Source: Sporosarcina psychrophila
GTDB taxonomy: Bacteria; Bacillota; Bacilli; Bacillales_A; Planococcaceae
Assembly: GCF_001590685.1 (NCBI RefSeq)
Contig: NZ_CP014616.1
Span: 3,099,001-3,163,000 of the forward strand
Reading direction: 5' to 3'
DNA length: 64,000 bases
Shown here: one piece after another, positions 8,955 to 17,920 of the stretch
Numbering within the stretch: the stretch's first letter is position 1
Layout: the number at the start of each line of letters is the position of its first letter
The notes under the pieces: model-generated
Told to the model about the DNA's origin: nothing
The model's input: only the letters and a program-made list of their open reading frames with translations
The model's database searches: none
Program-made: the position numbers and the translations under genes

Positions 8955-8986
8955 AAACTCCCTACTACTTGTGGGGAGTTTTTTTA
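8955..8986 (+). terminator. Intrinsic terminator after the orphan kinase
   Basis: The stem AAACTCCC / GGGAGTTT with an 11-nt loop is followed by a run of T. Confidence 0.85.
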
Positions 8987-9275
8987 TTCATTCCGCTATT
9001 CACGCTACTAATTTTTGTTTTGTGCATTCTTAATTCGAATGATTATTCAACTGTATGCACGTCTAGTAGACATAACGCTAGTGACATATAGTCATTGTAT
9101 ATTTAATGATAAATTTCGACAAAAATAACACTAGTGTCGCACGATGTCATTCTGAATATTAAGTTTTATTTTTCGTGCTTTCAAAAGAAAAAACGAAAAC
9201 ACCAGAATAACGGTAATGAATATCCATTTTTCTACTATATCCATTGACTAGCGTATCAGAGACAACTTTTTAATG
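8987..9275. other. Intergenic before the IS fragment
   Basis: AT-rich, no ORF or hairpin with a T-run. It may hold decayed sequence of the truncated IS, whose right end could not be located. Confidence 0.4.
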
Positions 9276-9677
9276 TTAGGGCACGCTTTTTCCTTGGATT
9301 TTTCTGATCCAAGTATGTGCTGGCTTCCATAAAGCTGCTTTTAGATAACGACTGATTTGCAGATAGGTTCGTTTACTTTTGGTCTGTAGCTGCGCTAAAA
9401 TATTTAAACAATACACGATCATGGCGAGATAGACTTGGTTATGTACGCTTTCCTGACTTTGTCCATAGAACTTTTTGATGTTCAAATGCTGCTTCATCCA
9501 TTTGAAAAACAGTTCGATGGCCCAGCGAGATTTATACAGTTCCGCGATTTCAGCCGCTGGTAAATCAAATCGGTTTGTAAGCAGGTTCAGCTGATTGCCT
9601 TTGGAATCTAACACTTTAAGAAGGCGAAAAGCGTTTTCCGAACGATTCTGCGCAGTGCCGATGATTAATTTTCAGTA
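9276..9677 (-). pseudogene. 3' fragment of an IS4-family transposase, cut by the next IS
   Basis: The frame encodes the C-terminal third of an IS4-type transposase, including the Y-(2)-R-(3)-E-(6)-K signature (YKSRWAIELFFKWMK) and the downstream helices. Reading upstream, it stays open (GTAQNRSENAFRLLKVLDSK) until the border of the complete element at 9678, where the homology stops. The D-containing N-terminal two thirds are missing, so the fragment cannot transpose. It lies on the strand opposite to the transposase in the adjoining element. Confidence 0.85.
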
Positions 9678-11148
9678 CCCACTAGCGTTGCATAGCAGTA
9701 AAATAATGGTTTTATGTCACTAGCTATTGAAAAGAAGTTCAAATAATGCAAAAAAAGGGACTCCTACTGTAAAATAAAACTGACGATTAATCAGTTACCT
9801 ACTCTACAGAAAGGAGCTTCCTTATGAAAAGTGTAGACGAAAACTTAGTCTTTCGTCAATATTTATCTCTATTGCCAGTTAACATTTTGGCTTGTCCATT
9901 GATGAATTATGATGCGAAAAAGCTAACTGACTTTTCCCTTGTGAAAATCTTGATTATGGCCAACTTATGTAAGTGGGAAAGTCTTCGCGAAATCGAAGAA
10001 GGCATTCGGTCAAAAAAATCGTTTCAAAGAGATTTGGGGCTTACGCCAATTGGTTACTCACAAATTAGTCGTCGACTCATCGATTTGAATACGGCTGATC
10101 TGGCCGACTTGCTCGGCCGCTTAGCTCGACACTATTGGCTATTACAAAGGCATGTAGAAGGGATAAATCCCCAAGTCGGGATTTTGCGTATTATTGATGG
10201 AACCTATATCAAGCTACCAGACAACGCATCAAATTGGACAGCCATTTCCAAAGTATCCAGTGGGATTAAACTGCATATTCGTGTAGTAGTCGCTTCTTCG
10301 AATAGTATATTTCCCGAAAAAATGATTCCATCCACGGGAAATATAGCGGACTCTGATGCCGTGAATCACATCATCGATGATGATGCTTTGTATGTAATGG
10401 ATCGAGGGTATGCACATAAAACGAAGATGGGTGGCTGGCTGCAACGTAATATACAATTTCTCGTGCGTGTTCGGAAAACTTTTACGACAGAAACACTCAA
10501 ATCATATACACCCACTCTACCAAATGTCGTGAAAAATGAATTGGTGTCAATTCGGACACGTGAAGAACCGTTACGCTACATTGAATTTGTTGATTCTGAG
10601 GGCACATCCTTCCATTTAATCACGAATCGTCTCGATTTAAGTGAAGCAGAAATTTTAGAGACATACAAGAACTGCTTGTACATCGAGCTCTTCTTCAAAT
10701 GGATTAAGCAGCATTTAAAGGTTAGCCATTTGTTCAGCCATTCGCCCGCAGGTATTTGGAATCAGCTGTTTATCACGTTGATTACCTTTGCCCTTATTGA
10801 AATAATGCGACTCATTCATCAACCTAAAAAGTCAGTATGGGAGTTTTTAAGGGTATTTCGTCTCTATATGTTCAATCCAATCAGCCAACTTTTAACTACC
10901 TGTAAACGTCGGTTAAAGAAAAGCAAAGGAAGGCAAAGGTTGCCGGATTCCAAACCGATAGAAATCCGTTTTGGAGAAGATTTCGCGATTGTAAGCCCGA
11001 TTACTAAAGAGCATTTTTTAAGAAAAAACTCTAATGTATAAAAAAAGAAAACAATTCGTCATTTACGGACGTGTTTCCTTTTTTTGTTTTATAGGTGGTA
11101 TAATCTATCTTTTTTTACTATTTATGAATACTATGCAACGCTAGTGGG
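9678..11148 (+). mobile_element. Complete IS4-family insertion sequence, 1471 bp
   Basis: The element is bounded by a perfect 18-bp inverted repeat: CCCACTAGCGTTGCATAG at 9678-9695 and CTATGCAACGCTAGTGGG at 11131-11148. It contains a single transposase gene and a hairpin with T-run after it. The ten bases outside each end (ATTTTCAGTA and CAGCCAACAT) are not direct repeats, so no target duplication is visible. The left flank is a truncated transposase and the right flank soon enters a decayed hsdR, so adjacent DNA was probably deleted after insertion. Confidence 0.9.
9824..11041 (+). CDS. IS4-family DDE transposase
   Basis: A 405-aa transposase filling the IS. The catalytic triad can be placed at D125 (RIIDGTY), D193 (VMDRGYAHK) and E288 (YKNCLYIELFFKWIK). 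The family signature Y-(2)-R-(3)-E-(6)-K is present except that the Arg position is Cys284; the neighbouring fragment keeps the Arg (YKSRWAIE). Loss of this Arg may lower activity, so the copy may be defective although the frame is intact. The start has GAAAGGAGC before it. A-rich/T-rich inverted sequence just after the stop probably terminates transcription. Confidence 0.92.
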   Translation: MKSVDENLVFRQYLSLLPVNILACPLMNYDAKKLTDFSLVKILIMANLCKWESLREIEEGIRSKKSFQRDLGLTPIGYSQISRRLIDLNTADLADLLGRLARHYWLLQRHVEGINPQVGILRIIDGTYIKLPDNASNWTAISKVSSGIKLHIRVVVASSNSIFPEKMIPSTGNIADSDAVNHIIDDDALYVMDRGYAHKTKMGGWLQRNIQFLVRVRKTFTTETLKSYTPTLPNVVKNELVSIRTREEPLRYIEFVDSEGTSFHLITNRLDLSEAEILETYKNCLYIELFFKWIKQHLKVSHLFSHSPAGIWNQLFITLITFALIEIMRLIHQPKKSVWEFLRVFRLYMFNPISQLLTTCKRRLKKSKGRQRLPDSKPIEIRFGEDFAIVSPITKEHFLRKNSNV

Positions 11149-11195
11149 CAGCCAACATCAATTTCTGAACTCCGTCGGGGGCCTAAACTAATCTT

Positions 11196-11640
11196 TTATA
11201 TCTCCATTCCACCAACCATCAACTCTGCCTGTTTCACCACTGTCTCCACCGCCAACTTCTGCAAGTCGGCTGGATAGCCGTACTTCTTCAGCAGTCTCCG
11301 AACCGTGATCATCGTCTTGGCTCTCGCGGAATCGCGCAAATTCCAATCGATGCTCATATTCTCTTTAATCGCTTTCGTCAGCTCGTGCGCAATCACATTC
11401 AAGATGTCATCGCCCAATGCTTGTTCAGCCGTATCATGTGAAGCCAAAGCATCATAGAAAGCCACTTCTTCTTTGATGAACCCCGATGCTTCGCCAGTGC
11501 GATTAACTCTTCATTGAATTGGAGGTTTCAATGGAGCATTTGTTGTATTTATTGATAGCATTGTTCAATATAACCGTAAATTTTTGCGCTTTTACTAGAT
11601 TCTTTCGCTGTACTTTTTTCACTTTCCCTTGCAGTAAACG
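11196..11640 (-). pseudogene. hsdR: Decayed 3' end of hsdR (type I restriction), remnant 1
   Basis: The last 89 codons (11465-11196) read as the C-terminus of HsdR: FYDALASHDTAEQALGDD, NVIAHELTKAIKENMSIDW, and RRLLKKYGYPADLQKLAVET. Upstream in other frames are GEASGFIKEEVAFYDA and then LLQGKVKKVQRKNLVKAQKF, also HsdR. The pieces are separated by frameshifts, a stop and a deletion. The motor and nuclease domains are gone. The same region occurs again at 15783-16640 on the other side of the SIR2 gene. Confidence 0.85.
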
Positions 11641-11791
11641 ATTTCTACCATTAACTCCTGCACTTTTGACCCCCTCATAAAAAAGGAATATATAACCAAT
11701 AACTCCGGCACACCTTACAAGAATCATTTCTTTAAGTTCAATGATAAAATTATCGTTTCAGTGATTTTTCAAAAACAACTATGATACACTC

Positions 11792-14700
11792 TCATTCAAA
11801 AAGATAAGCATATTTTCGTACTTCTGGCAACCTATTTACATTCGATAATTCTTTCCAATCTTCTAACTGCTTACGTAAATGTGAATCACCTTGTTTATAA
11901 ATATAGCCAGCTAGGCCTGTTGCTTCTGATAGTATTTCAAATTCTTCGATTTTCATTTCACTATTTTGATAGTATCTGTTTATTAAATCATCCAATAATA
12001 GTAGCAATGAATCAATCATCTTTTTATATTCATCTACAGTAAAAAAATTAGGTACCCGCCAAATTATATACTTTAATGTTTTAGTTATCTCCAATAATGT
12101 AGATTCCTTTCTGAATAAAAATAGATTAACTATTGTTTTTTTAATTTGAGATAAATCAACCTTAATCTGATTTCCACTATCCAAAAGAGCTAAATCATAA
12201 ATAGAAGATATACTTGCCCTTGAAAGCTTTTCGTTGTTATTGAGCATGGCATCATAGATTCTATCTACTTCTCGTTCTTTAATAATATTATTTTTTAATA
12301 ATATTGGAATTAACATTAGTGCCATATCCAATTTATTTTCTAATAAGTTCTTATAAATCTCCGCAAATTTAGCCTTATCATAACTCGAGATACATTCTTG
12401 AGGAATACTAGCTAAAAAGCTATTCTTCAGAAAGACAATCATCCGTTCTAAATCATTATTTTTACCAAAGAATGAATAACGATTATCTTCAAGTAAAAAA
12501 CTCTCTTGATCATCCCACCATATATAGAAAACTTTCAGCCACGCCTCATACGATTCATTCGTAATATACTTAATTTGAATTTCATCTTTTCCAAGTAGTG
12601 ACGGAAATATATTATTAAGATTTGCTAACAGTCGATCTAGTCCAACTCCGCTTGATATCACTCCCGCCCTATAAGATTTCGGAATTTGTTGTACAATAAC
12701 TTCATTGCAATACTCTTCTTGAATCTCTAAATCTCCAAATTTCATAATTAAATAAGAGTCCAAAATATATGAACATATATCTTCATTTTCATCTTCAATA
12801 ATAGATTTCAAAATTCCTCTTAACTTCTTTTCATTTTTTCGATCTAGAGCGTTTCCATTCAGTAACAAGAGTAATCTTACCAAAGCAGCATCTCTAGCAT
12901 TACTTTTTCCTTTTACAAGTAATTGAAATAGCCTATTTAATCTTACTTTACCAATACTTATCTTTACATTATCACTGTTTTGAAACTCGATAGGAAAATA
13001 CATAGTTGGTTCAAAAAAATTATGGTCCTGCACAAAAACAGTCTCTAGTCCGCTATTCGTTTCTCCAATAATAGGTAAGTTTATTATCTTCTGCAGAAAG
13101 ACCTTAATATCATTTGGATTTTTGTCAAATATTATCCTTGTGAATAACGGCTTAAAAGCTTTTTCGATTGAGTATCTATGAGTATTGTAAAATTCTACAT
13201 CAATAAATAATTTTCCCGCTAATAAATCAACCCTTTTCTTTTCCTCTTCAGTGAGAGCAAAATAGAGTCGCGATACTATTTCAATTAGTAAAACTAGATT
13301 AGTATTCGTATTTTCTCTTTGTTCAATGCCATTCATAATAATCAGAAAGTATAAACTCAAACTTTCAGTTTCCGATTGATAAACTACTTCTCTTGAAAAG
13401 AACTCATTTATTACTTTCAAGTCTCCAACTTGCAAGTATTTAATCCAAGAATAAAAAGGATATAGATACTGAGAGTTTTTTATCGCTACTTTTATTGCTT
13501 CTTTATCAGATGACTTCACATTTCTAAGGGCTAATCCCCACTCTTCTGCGATAATCAACAAAGAGTATGAGTCAATTAACTCCATTTCGATTGTACTTCT
13601 ATAATTTTCTGTAATTGTTATCCTATTTGGATCAAACCCTTTTTTTCGAAAACTTCCCGATTTCATTTCATAAATTCTCATCCTGCTGAATAAGGAATCG
13701 ATCTCCTTTAATGGATTACAATGCTTTGATTCTAAATATTCGAGTCTGTTTTTAATATTTTTGAAAGAATACTTATTAGTTAATCTGACAAGAATCGATA
13801 ATATTATTCCCTCCAAGGACAATAATCGTAGATCTTTTCTATTGACAGTTATTAATTTCCTAACATTATTCAAACAATCTTCTAATAATAAAACGGCTTG
13901 ATTACTTTCATCGATTTCAACCAAAAGATTCGCTTTTTTAACGCTCCATTCCAAATCATTGTTTGTTATTTCCCAACTTTTCAATATTTCATTAACCTTT
14001 TCAAAATCGAATTTATTAATAAACCATAATGCTTTTTCGTAGATATTTTGGTGATTAGTATTATTATCAAGAACATTCCCATTCATTATTTCTGTATAAT
14101 AGCCAATGTCTTCACTATTAAAATCTAGTCTAGCTTCTTTAATTAATCTTAAAACAATTAAGCCCAGTTCCTTAAACTTTAAATTTCTGATTTCTTGTTG
14201 AAAATATTCCTCAATAATTCCTTTCATAACTTTATGAAACGTTATATCGATTGGTATACCAAATATCTCCTGAATCCAAATCAACTCGTTTATCATAGCA
14301 ACTTTTTCCACGAAACTTGTTTCATTATTCAGTATTCCCATTACATTATTCACATTTAATTGAACCACTTCGATATTTTTTCTTTTAATAATATCAGGTA
14401 GTATGCACCATCCCGGATAATCCTTCCGATTCTTTTCATATAACCTTAATGCCTGTTCGATATCTTCAAAACTTTTTAAATATGATTCATGCGGCCAATT
14501 CATTTGTTCCTTATTGTTTTCAAATGAAAAAAACTCGAAAATATCGCTAAACATCTGTGCATAAACATTTTCACTATTAGAACCTTGATACACTTCTTTA
14601 AAATCAATAAGTGTTATGCCTCTACCAATTAAACTTTCTACATTTTTCGATTCATCAAAAGTTAACATATATATTTTCGGCATATGTTCTCCTAGATTTT

Positions 14701-15385
14701 CATGTACCCATTTTGTCCATTTCTCAAAGTTCGGGTCATCACCGGAGAATCCAATTAATACCAAGGTAGTTTCCATAATAGATTGCTGAACCATATTTAC
14801 AAACGCTGCCGATTTTTCTTCGTATGAATCATAATCTTTTTTGGTAAATATGAAAGGTCGATTAGAAGGAAAACTCCCATGTAGCTTAACAATTCTAGGG
14901 GCTACAGAACTAGGTATATCATTTTGATCGTAAATTACTTGATAGCTTCTTTCAACTACATTAGGTAATGTTCTTTCTAATAGTGTGTCATAATTTGTTG
15001 TGTATACGTCTGCCCAAGGGAGCTTTAATAATTCTTGATGTAATTCTCCTGGATTGTAATTTTGATCTGGTATAGCTTCTTTTAAAAGTTCGTCTAAATT
15101 AGCCCTGCCAAATTCATCGGCATATAATTGTCCTAATGCTAAAACATCTTCACAAGCTGAAACATCCTCTTCCCTGAGATTTCCTGCTAATTTATTCTTT
15201 AAATCAGACCAAGTAGACATACTTGCAAAATAATCTTCAAGCTTCTCTGCGTTTAAACTAAAGCCTGCTCCTACCATTACAGATACTCTACTTTTCCCAT
15301 CCTCTGACCATAATCTGTCACGAATAATCTTTAATTGATGATACTTTCTTAGCTTCTCCTTGAATAATTTTTCTAACTTCGTCAC
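11792..15385 (-). CDS. SIR2-domain protein with long helical C-terminus, probable anti-phage effector
   Basis: A 1197-aa protein. The N-terminal ~290 residues are a SIR2-like NADase domain: GAGFS at 39-43 (nucleotide loop), TTNYD with Asn131, KLHGS with His169 (catalytic pair), and GFSGDDPN at 212-219. The 38-residue Asn-His spacing equals that recalled for the phage-defence sirtuin DSR2 (N133/H171). The remaining ~900 residues are helical and repeat-like without a named motif, as expected for a sensor or scaffold. Known relatives destroy NAD+ after phage sensing and cause abortive infection; that function is inferred here. The GTG at 15385 is chosen because AGGAGG lies 6 nt upstream; a TTG eight codons earlier would bury that site. 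The gene is clearly more AT-rich than its neighbours and lies between two hsdR remnants. No partner gene is adjacent. Confidence 0.85.
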   Translation of the reverse strand: MTKLEKLFKEKLRKYHQLKIIRDRLWSEDGKSRVSVMVGAGFSLNAEKLEDYFASMSTWSDLKNKLAGNLREEDVSACEDVLALGQLYADEFGRANLDELLKEAIPDQNYNPGELHQELLKLPWADVYTTNYDTLLERTLPNVVERSYQVIYDQNDIPSSVAPRIVKLHGSFPSNRPFIFTKKDYDSYEEKSAAFVNMVQQSIMETTLVLIGFSGDDPNFEKWTKWVHENLGEHMPKIYMLTFDESKNVESLIGRGITLIDFKEVYQGSNSENVYAQMFSDIFEFFSFENNKEQMNWPHESYLKSFEDIEQALRLYEKNRKDYPGWCILPDIIKRKNIEVVQLNVNNVMGILNNETSFVEKVAMINELIWIQEIFGIPIDITFHKVMKGIIEEYFQQEIRNLKFKELGLIVLRLIKEARLDFNSEDIGYYTEIMNGNVLDNNTNHQNIYEKALWFINKFDFEKVNEILKSWEITNNDLEWSVKKANLLVEIDESNQAVLLLEDCLNNVRKLITVNRKDLRLLSLEGIILSILVRLTNKYSFKNIKNRLEYLESKHCNPLKEIDSLFSRMRIYEMKSGSFRKKGFDPNRITITENYRSTIEMELIDSYSLLIIAEEWGLALRNVKSSDKEAIKVAIKNSQYLYPFYSWIKYLQVGDLKVINEFFSREVVYQSETESLSLYFLIIMNGIEQRENTNTNLVLLIEIVSRLYFALTEEEKKRVDLLAGKLFIDVEFYNTHRYSIEKAFKPLFTRIIFDKNPNDIKVFLQKIINLPIIGETNSGLETVFVQDHNFFEPTMYFPIEFQNSDNVKISIGKVRLNRLFQLLVKGKSNARDAALVRLLLLLNGNALDRKNEKKLRGILKSIIEDENEDICSYILDSYLIMKFGDLEIQEEYCNEVIVQQIPKSYRAGVISSGVGLDRLLANLNNIFPSLLGKDEIQIKYITNESYEAWLKVFYIWWDDQESFLLEDNRYSFFGKNNDLERMIVFLKNSFLASIPQECISSYDKAKFAEIYKNLLENKLDMALMLIPILLKNNIIKEREVDRIYDAMLNNNEKLSRASISSIYDLALLDSGNQIKVDLSQIKKTIVNLFLFRKESTLLEITKTLKYIIWRVPNFFTVDEYKKMIDSLLLLLDDLINRYYQNSEMKIEEFEILSEATGLAGYIYKQGDSHLRKQLEDWKELSNVNRLPEVRKYAYLFE

Positions 15386-15782
15386 AGGCACCCTCCTAAT
15401 TAATATCAATCTCTGCTACTTTTTTATCTACCGTCGCTAGCACTTTTCCACACTAGCAATTTTTCTTTACTTGCAACCAATATCTTCTTAGATTGTACTG
15501 CTTTCTTTTTAGTTTCGGCTTACCAAGAAGATTGATGTCTGGCTAGCTCTCCCTTTTCCTGATAATATATTTTCTAGAAGTTTCAATCATAGTAATTATA
15601 CTGACACTCCCTATTTTTTTCTGTTTAATTGAATACATAAACCTTGTGTAGTTTATTGAACATAATTTTAGAACATGCATTCCTATTCTATCATGAGTAA
15701 TCTGATTATGGAAATAAATCAAAACCATACACCTCATTAAATCAAAAAAAAACCAGACCCATAGGACTTGGCTACACCTCGT
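15386..15782. other. Gap between the SIR2 gene and hsdR remnant 2
   Basis: About 400 AT-rich bases that should hold the SIR2 promoter. No convincing -35/-10 pair could be fixed. A short reading frame on the minus strand has no homology that I recognise. Confidence 0.4.
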
Positions 15783-16640
15783 TCAACTCTCGGTATTCCC
15801 ATCCATTAACTCCGCCTGCTTCACCACCGTATCCACCGCCAACTTCAGTAAATCAGGTGGATAGCCGTACTTCTTCAGCAGTCTACGAACCCTGATCCTC
15901 ATCTTGGCTCATGAGCAATCACTTTCAAGATGTCGTCACCTAATACTTGTTCTGCCGTATCATGTGAGGCAATTCATCATAGAAGGGCACTTCTTCTTTG
16001 ATTAACCTCGATGCTTCGCCTACTTTAAAGGAATCATTCATTCCCTTTGCCAGTGCGATTAGCTCTTCAATGACTTTGGAGGTCTCAATGGCACGTTTGT
16101 TTTATTTATTGATCGCGTTGTTCAACATATCCGTGAACTTTTGAGCTTTCACTAAGTTCGTTCTTTGCACGTTCTTCACTTTGCCTTGCAGCAAATGATT
16201 CAATAGCTCGACCGCCAAGTTTTTCTGTGGCAATGCCCGTACTTCTTCTATAAACTCAACAGATAAAATCGAAATGTCAGGATTTTCTATGCCGAGTGAT
16301 GTATAAATATCAATCACTTCGTCAGAATTGACAGATTTTTAAATGAGTTGGTTTACCAGTGCGTCAATTTGCGAAGAATTCTTTTTCGCTCCTTCTATGC
16401 GTATCAGTTTCACAATGCCCGCTTTCACTGCTTTGAAAAATCCGATTTCAGCATTTAGTTCTTGCGCTTCTGGCTCGGTTGCACATAACACGAATGCTTT
16501 TGCTAATTCGGTGACGCCTTGCATAAATCGTCTCTTTTCTTCCTCGCCAATTCCGATGACAAAATCCATTGTCTGCGTGATAGCTTTCTTGCGCGACAAT
16601 GGTTCAGCGAAAGGGTTGATTTCGTAAGAGGATGGCTTGT
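15783..16640 (-). pseudogene. hsdR: Decayed 3' half of hsdR, remnant 2
   Basis: In order on the minus strand are EINPFAEPLSRKKAITQTMD, FVIGIGEEEKRRFMQGVTEL, FIEEVRALPQKNLAVELLNH, LLQGKVKNVQRTNLVKAQKF, GEASRLIKEEVPFYDELP, LKVIAHEPR and RRLLKKYGYPPDLLKLAVDT, all typical of the HsdR C-terminal half. They are split among frames by stops (TAA near 16320 and 16102) and a deletion that removed the segment equivalent to LTKAIKENMSIDW. The gene cannot make HsdR, and no hsdM or hsdS is present in the window. It parallels remnant 1 in the same direction. Confidence 0.85.
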
Positions 16641-16760
16641 TTACTGTTCATTTGGATGTGTTGGATGAGCGATTTGTGAGTATCGGTTGCATGGGTATTT
16701 TGAGAAGATGGCCGGTAATTAAGTGACAAGCAATGATGAATAGATCAGTCAAATAAACAA

Positions 16761-16798
16761 TCAGCCATTCATATACATGGCTGACTGTTTTCAATATT
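16761..16798. terminator. Bidirectional hairpin with flanking A/T runs
   Basis: AACAATCAGCCAT pairs with ATGGCTGACTGTT around an 8-nt loop. No complete gene ends close to it on the plus strand, so it may belong to a lost gene. Confidence 0.5.
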
Positions 16799-16812
16799 CG
16801 CCAAAATAAAAT

Positions 16813-16948
16813 GAGGTACCTGTGTCAGAAACAAAGACGAACAATTTACACACCTAAGAAATTATACAAAAAATAAAGAAGAGTCTCATAGGTATCGATT
16901 TACTTTGTATTATTATAGAATTGTTTTGTATTTACTGAATAGGTACCT
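16813..16948 (+). repeat. MITE-like dispersed repeat, copy B (best preserved)
   Basis: It is bounded at both ends by AGGTACCT. The left end reads AGGTACCTGTGTCAGAAAC and the right end, on the complement, AGGTACCTATTCAGTAAAT, an imperfect ~20-bp terminal inverted repeat. No ORF. Other copies are at 4282 (full), 5117 (left half) and 406 (degenerate). Confidence 0.65.
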
Positions 16949-16989
16949 AAAATTTACTGGTATACGTCCACCTGTAAATAACGAAACGC

Positions 16990-17201
16990 CCGATTCAAAT
17001 TGGATCAAGGAAAAGGAACTTGTTTCCCTATATATTTGAGTGAAGAACACCGATATGGAAGCACCGACAGGCTATGATCAGTTTGATTACCCCCTGGAAC
17101 AGTCCGTCAATTCGAAGGCTATCGTTGATCTTGAAGAATCCAATGCTTTATACGTAGACACGAATCCCATTATGATAGGATATAGTAAAGATGAATTGTA
17201 A
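16990..17201 (+). pseudogene. Unidentified coding remnant before the two-component genes
   Basis: One frame reads IKEKELVSLYI, a stop, then VKNTDMEAPTGYDQFDY and continues for 48 codons from an ATG at 17055 to a TAA at 17199. The composition looks protein-like, and the reading resumes directly after the in-frame stop, so this is probably the 3' end of a decayed gene. There is no ribosome site before the ATG. I do not recognise the family. Confidence 0.3.
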
Positions 17202-17251
17202 CATTATAAGGATTTTTGGACCTCTTACATTTATAAAGGTGGGGAATGTTA

Positions 17252-17920
17252 GTGAAGGAAATATTATATATTGAAGATGATATAGAAATTGGTAGCATTG
17301 TTAAAGAGGACTTGGAGCAGCGTGGTTATTTGGTACGCTGGCTTACTTCCGGGGATGGGATGGAAGAAGCGTTTGGTAATACGGACTTAGTCATTTTAGA
17401 CGTGATGCTTCCTGGGCTAGATGGGTTTACGGTAGGACTGCGATTGAAAAGCAATCATCCCGAGATTCCAATTCTGATGTTGTCCGCTCGGACCGCTGTG
17501 GATGATAAGTTACAAGGGCTACAGTTCGCAGATGACTATGTGACTAAACCGTTTCATCCTGAAGAGCTTGCTGCAAGAATTGAAGTGTTACTAAGAAGGA
17601 ATCGACAGGCGTTACCTGAAGAGATTCAGATTGGTCATTTAACGGTTAACATAATGGAAAACCGAATTTTAAAAGATAACGGTGAAGAAGTTTTGTTGAC
17701 GGCCAAACAGCGTCAAATTTTCATGTATTTATTGGAACATCCAAATCAAATTTTGACAAAAGAACAGCTTTACGAGGCTGTATGGGGAGAATTTTATCTT
17801 GAAGGGGATAAGACCTTGATGGTCCATATCCGCTACTTGAGAGAAAAGATTGAGAAAGAGCCAAGTTCGCCTAAAATTATCGAAACAATTCGCGGCCTCG
17901 GCTATAGGCTGAAACAATGA
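17252..17920 (+). CDS. OmpR/PhoB-family response regulator
   Basis: About 222 aa. The receiver domain (residues 1-115) has the acidic pair in YIEDD, phosphoacceptor Asp of LVILDVMLPG (about residue 50), Ser of LMLSAR in place of Thr and the Lys of YVTKPF. A winged-helix DNA-binding domain follows (LTAKQRQIFMYLLEHPNQIL to TIRGLGYRL). The GTG at 17252 is preferred because AAGGTGGGG lies 7-9 nt before it; an ATG two codons upstream nearly touches that site. The gene overlaps the next by four bases (ATGA), a coupled regulator/kinase pair. Because a LanFEG-like transporter follows three kilobases on, it probably controls resistance to a cell-envelope antibiotic. Confidence 0.92.
   Translation: MKEILYIEDDIEIGSIVKEDLEQRGYLVRWLTSGDGMEEAFGNTDLVILDVMLPGLDGFTVGLRLKSNHPEIPILMLSARTAVDDKLQGLQFADDYVTKPFHPEELAARIEVLLRRNRQALPEEIQIGHLTVNIMENRILKDNGEEVLLTAKQRQIFMYLLEHPNQILTKEQLYEAVWGEFYLEGDKTLMVHIRYLREKIEKEPSSPKIIETIRGLGYRLKQ

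Noticed and set aside
15543-15737. 64-codon minus-strand ORF upstream of the SIR2 gene
   Set aside because: No ribosome site, low-complexity composition, no recognisable family; it may be chance.
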